The translations under genes were made by a program, and so were the position numbers. From NCBI GenBank assembly GCA_964644605.1, contig CAZXWS010000054.1, forward strand, positions 1-32,220: DNA of 32,220 nt, written 5' to 3'. Numbering within the stretch: the stretch's first letter is position 1; every line of letters begins with the position of its first letter. Source of the DNA: CAZLAJ01 sp964644605. Its GTDB lineage: Bacteria > Patescibacteriota > Microgenomatia > UBA1406 > GWC2-37-13. Positions 30,231 to 32,220 of the stretch are shown in pieces. A model generated the notes under the pieces. That model saw only the letters and a list, made by a program, of their open reading frames with translations. It did not search any database and had not been told where the DNA came from.

Positions 30231-31402
30231 AGCGGCAATGTAAAATAAAATATTGACCCTTTTCCTTCCGTACTTTCAAAACTAATCTCTCCGTCGTGAC
30301 GACGCACAATCTCGGCAGAAATATAGAGCCCTAAACCAAGGCCCTGGAAACGCTCTCCTCGTGGTCCTTTCACACGATAAAAACGATCGAAAATTTTCTT
30401 TTGCTTATCTTTTGGGATACCGATTCCAAAATCGTGAACTGAGGTTCTAATAAAGCCCTTTTTCTTTTCAATTCTTATGATAATTTTATCAACTCCAGGT
30501 GAATATTTCACTGCATTCGTGATTAAATTGATTAAAACCTGCTCAAGGCGAGAACGGTCGGCATAGACAGTAACACTCTCGTTCTTTTGAATTTCAATAC
30601 TATGATTATTGAGGACTGGTGCTAGATTATCCGTCACTGATTTCACCATTTCATCAAACTGAAAATGCTCTTTATGTAATTCAAGTTTCCCCGCTTGAAT
30701 TCTAGACACATCCAAGAGGTCGCTTACCAAATCAGTTAAACGGTTTATTTGAACCTCCATTTTTTTCAAGTACAGTTGAGACTGTTCATCATAAATACGA
30801 TCCATATGCTGCTGGAGGATTTGTGCAAATGCTTTAATACTGGTGAGTGGTGTTTTTAACTCATGACTTGCAACACTGATAAATTCATCCTTACGTTGTT
30901 CCAACATTTTTCGCTCAGTAATATTAAGCACGAAACCGATACATCTATCCTTATATCCTTCAATCAATGCATAACCAATTAATATTGGTATACGATGTCC
31001 ATCGCGATGGATATACTCTTTTTCATAGGTTGAGCATATCCCTTTTTCTTTTGCTTCCTTTATTGCTTCAGCATCTTTTTCGGCGTATTCCGGTGGTGTA
31101 ATATCAGCCCATGTTATCATATGCGACACAAGATCTTCCCGAGTGTAACCAAGTAATGATAAATACGCTTTGTTTGCTTCTATAACAGTCCCATTAAAAT
31201 CAGCAATAAAAATGCATATAATATCTGATTCAAACAACCGTTTAAAACGCGACTCACTTCGTCTGAGAGCAGCACTTGCCTCTCGAAACCGAGTAAGGTC
31301 TCGGCTTAAACAGGTATAACCGACTATTTTCCCTTTATCATCTTTAATTGGTAGAACTGTAATTTTTGCCCAATAGCGTGTACCATTTTTTTTACACGCC
31401 AC
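30227..31402 (-). CDS. Histidine kinase, C-terminal part (PAS-HisKA-HATPase) after a frameshift
   Basis: Catalytic part of a sensor kinase. It starts in the middle of a PAS domain (KKNGTRYWAKITVLPI), followed by a full PAS (about 50-163), HisKA with phospho-acceptor H180 in SVASHELKTPLTS, and HATPase_c with N box NLITNAVKYSP, G1 DFGIGIPKD, F box IFDRFYR and G2 GLGLGLYIS. All catalytic motifs are intact. The GTG at 31402 is only the ORF limit; the real start is in the upstream frame (31324-32112), joined by one base in a run of eight A. It overlaps the receiver gene by ATGA. Confidence 0.85.
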   Translation of the reverse strand: MACKKNGTRYWAKITVLPIKDDKGKIVGYTCLSRDLTRFREASAALRRSESRFKRLFESDIICIFIADFNGTVIEANKAYLSLLGYTREDLVSHMITWADITPPEYAEKDAEAIKEAKEKGICSTYEKEYIHRDGHRIPILIGYALIEGYKDRCIGFVLNITERKMLEQRKDEFISVASHELKTPLTSIKAFAQILQQHMDRIYDEQSQLYLKKMEVQINRLTDLVSDLLDVSRIQAGKLELHKEHFQFDEMVKSVTDNLAPVLNNHSIEIQKNESVTVYADRSRLEQVLINLITNAVKYSPGVDKIIIRIEKKKGFIRTSVHDFGIGIPKDKQKKIFDRFYRVKGPRGERFQGLGLGLYISAEIVRRHDGEISFESTEGKGSIFYFTLPL

Positions 31403-32112
31403 CCTTCATCAACTAATTTTTCTTTCATTCCCACTTCATGTAATAAATGCCATGGCCTTCTCTCTTCTATATCTTCGTCAATAAAAAACATTGAAAAATG
31501 TTTACCCACTACATCATCTTCAGTATATCCTGTTAGTCGTCGTCCACCCGCATTCCACGTAGTAATATACCCTTGAGCATCGGTTGTATACGTTGCATAA
31601 TCACGTACTCCTTCAATTAAAAATTTCAATCTCTGTTCGCTCATACTTAACATCTGAGTCTTTGTGTCTGCGTCATATAAAGATGTACGCATTACTTCTA
31701 TAATCCAACTCATCCATATAGCCTGGGATATAAAAATACCCAAACTCAGTGCCTGGCTTGCAGTTGTAATTTTAAAAGAATATATCGGGGCAAATGAAAA
31801 ATATATAGTGGCTAAAATAATCAACACCATAGTAACCATTGCAGACAAAAAACCTGCAATAAGCGCGCTCAAAACAACAGATAATAAACCAAAAAGAAAT
31901 GGCGTGGTTGTAAACGGTAATAACGGAGTCAAAATGAAACGCGCAATGACCACAACTAACGGAGTGCCGCAAGCAATAGCAAGTTTTACCCAGTATAATT
32001 TCTTCTTTTTAAATAATCGAAGCGTGTTTAAATAGTGACGACTATCTGGAACTAGAAAAACAAGTCTCGCCACTCTTAGAGGAAGATGATACACGAACGA
32101 AAGTATTTTCAT
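31324..32112 (-). pseudogene. Histidine kinase, N-terminal part (membrane sensor plus PAS) before the frameshift
   Basis: N-terminal part of the same kinase. About four membrane helices (residues about 40-145; PFLFGLLSVVLSALIAGFLSA resembles a DUF4118-type sensor), then a PAS domain starting RLKFLIEGVRDYATYTTDAQG. In this frame the PAS breaks off after VDEGWRVKK and ends in unrelated residues. The continuation VKKNGTRYWAKI is in the -1 frame, reached at an A8 run (T8 on plus, 31386-31393); nine A would restore one ~627-residue kinase. Either a true mutation, an assembly or read error, or recoding. Confidence 0.75.
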
Positions 32113-32151
32113 TAACTACCTTACATTAATCCTACCACATATCACCCGCAT

Positions 32152-32203
32152 TTACACCTCCGGGGTGGGATGGAGCGTCCCCACCTTCCACCCAGACCTA
32201 TTA
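32152..32203. repeat. TTACACCTCCGGGGTGG repeat, copy 2
   Basis: 27 bp (32152-32178) identical to 8583-8609, with the shared tail GACCTATTA at 32195-32203. It lies upstream of the histidine kinase gene near the window end. Confidence 0.75.
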
Positions 32204-32220
32204 GAATTAATACACTTTAA

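Noticed and set aside
1..32220. CRISPR array, tRNA or rRNA genes, transposase, integrase
   Set aside because: No regularly spaced direct repeats, no cloverleaf or rRNA-like stretch and no recombinase motif was found on either strand.
1..32220. Alternative code with TGA as glycine (Gracilibacteria/Absconditabacteria)
   Set aside because: TGA serves as a normal stop, for example after the SGNH hydrolase and in the ATGA overlap of kinase and receiver, and no conserved domain reads through TGA.

Overview
The window looks like a chromosomal segment of a Candidate Phyla Radiation (Patescibacteria) bacterium, most likely of the Microgenomates type. This is an inference. The support is the AT-rich, short-gene style, Ser/Pro/Thr linkers in surface proteins, many small one-helix membrane proteins, dense folded repeats between genes, and many genes with a -10 box almost touching the start codon instead of a Shine-Dalgarno. 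TGA is used as a stop (for example at the end of the SGNH hydrolase and in the ATGA overlap of the two-component pair), so the code is standard. No rRNA, tRNA, CRISPR array, transposase or phage gene was seen.

Layout. 1-2750: a Zn/Mn ABC importer (binding protein cut by the window edge, ATPase, permease), with a folded repeat block between ATPase and permease. 2816-8523: a divergent Nudix-like protein, an HEXXH protein, a membrane-anchored SGNH hydrolase, a Qnr-like pentapeptide protein, two envelope proteins and an exported DUF2680-like protein. 8632-11133: a zinc-type CDF exporter, a small multi-pass protein and a conserved unknown. 11248-16130: MscL with a zinc-ribbon tail, an arginase-family enzyme and a 1081-residue exported clan GH-A glycoside hydrolase. 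16145-23004, all on the minus strand: threonine degradation (tdh-kbl), a small membrane protein, and both subunits of a split ATP-citrate lyase with an unrelated-looking GC-rich membrane gene between them. 23069-26447: PrxQ/BCP peroxiredoxin, DUF2061 protein, AI-2E family exporter and a CcdA-thioredoxin fusion. 26556-27995: three small stress-type proteins with strong Shine-Dalgarno sites. 28059-32220: tiny ORFs, an acyltransferase-3 protein, and a response regulator with a histidine kinase split by a one-base frameshift.

How it fits together. Zinc import and zinc export are both present. Tdh/Kbl make acetyl-CoA and glycine from threonine, and ATP-citrate lyase would make acetyl-CoA and oxaloacetate from citrate, so two acetyl-CoA routes sit side by side. 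The citrate-synthase-like part of the lyase seems to carry Asn at the first catalytic His. Peroxiredoxin and the CcdA-thioredoxin fusion suggest thiol redox defence.

The strongest non-gene signals are: about thirteen genes with promoters 4 to 9 bases from the ATG (leaderless mRNAs), including one 20-bp gap in which two divergent genes share an overlapping -10; a contrasting set of five genes with strong Shine-Dalgarno sites; and several families of palindromic repeats, some of which supply or touch the stop codon of the neighbouring gene.
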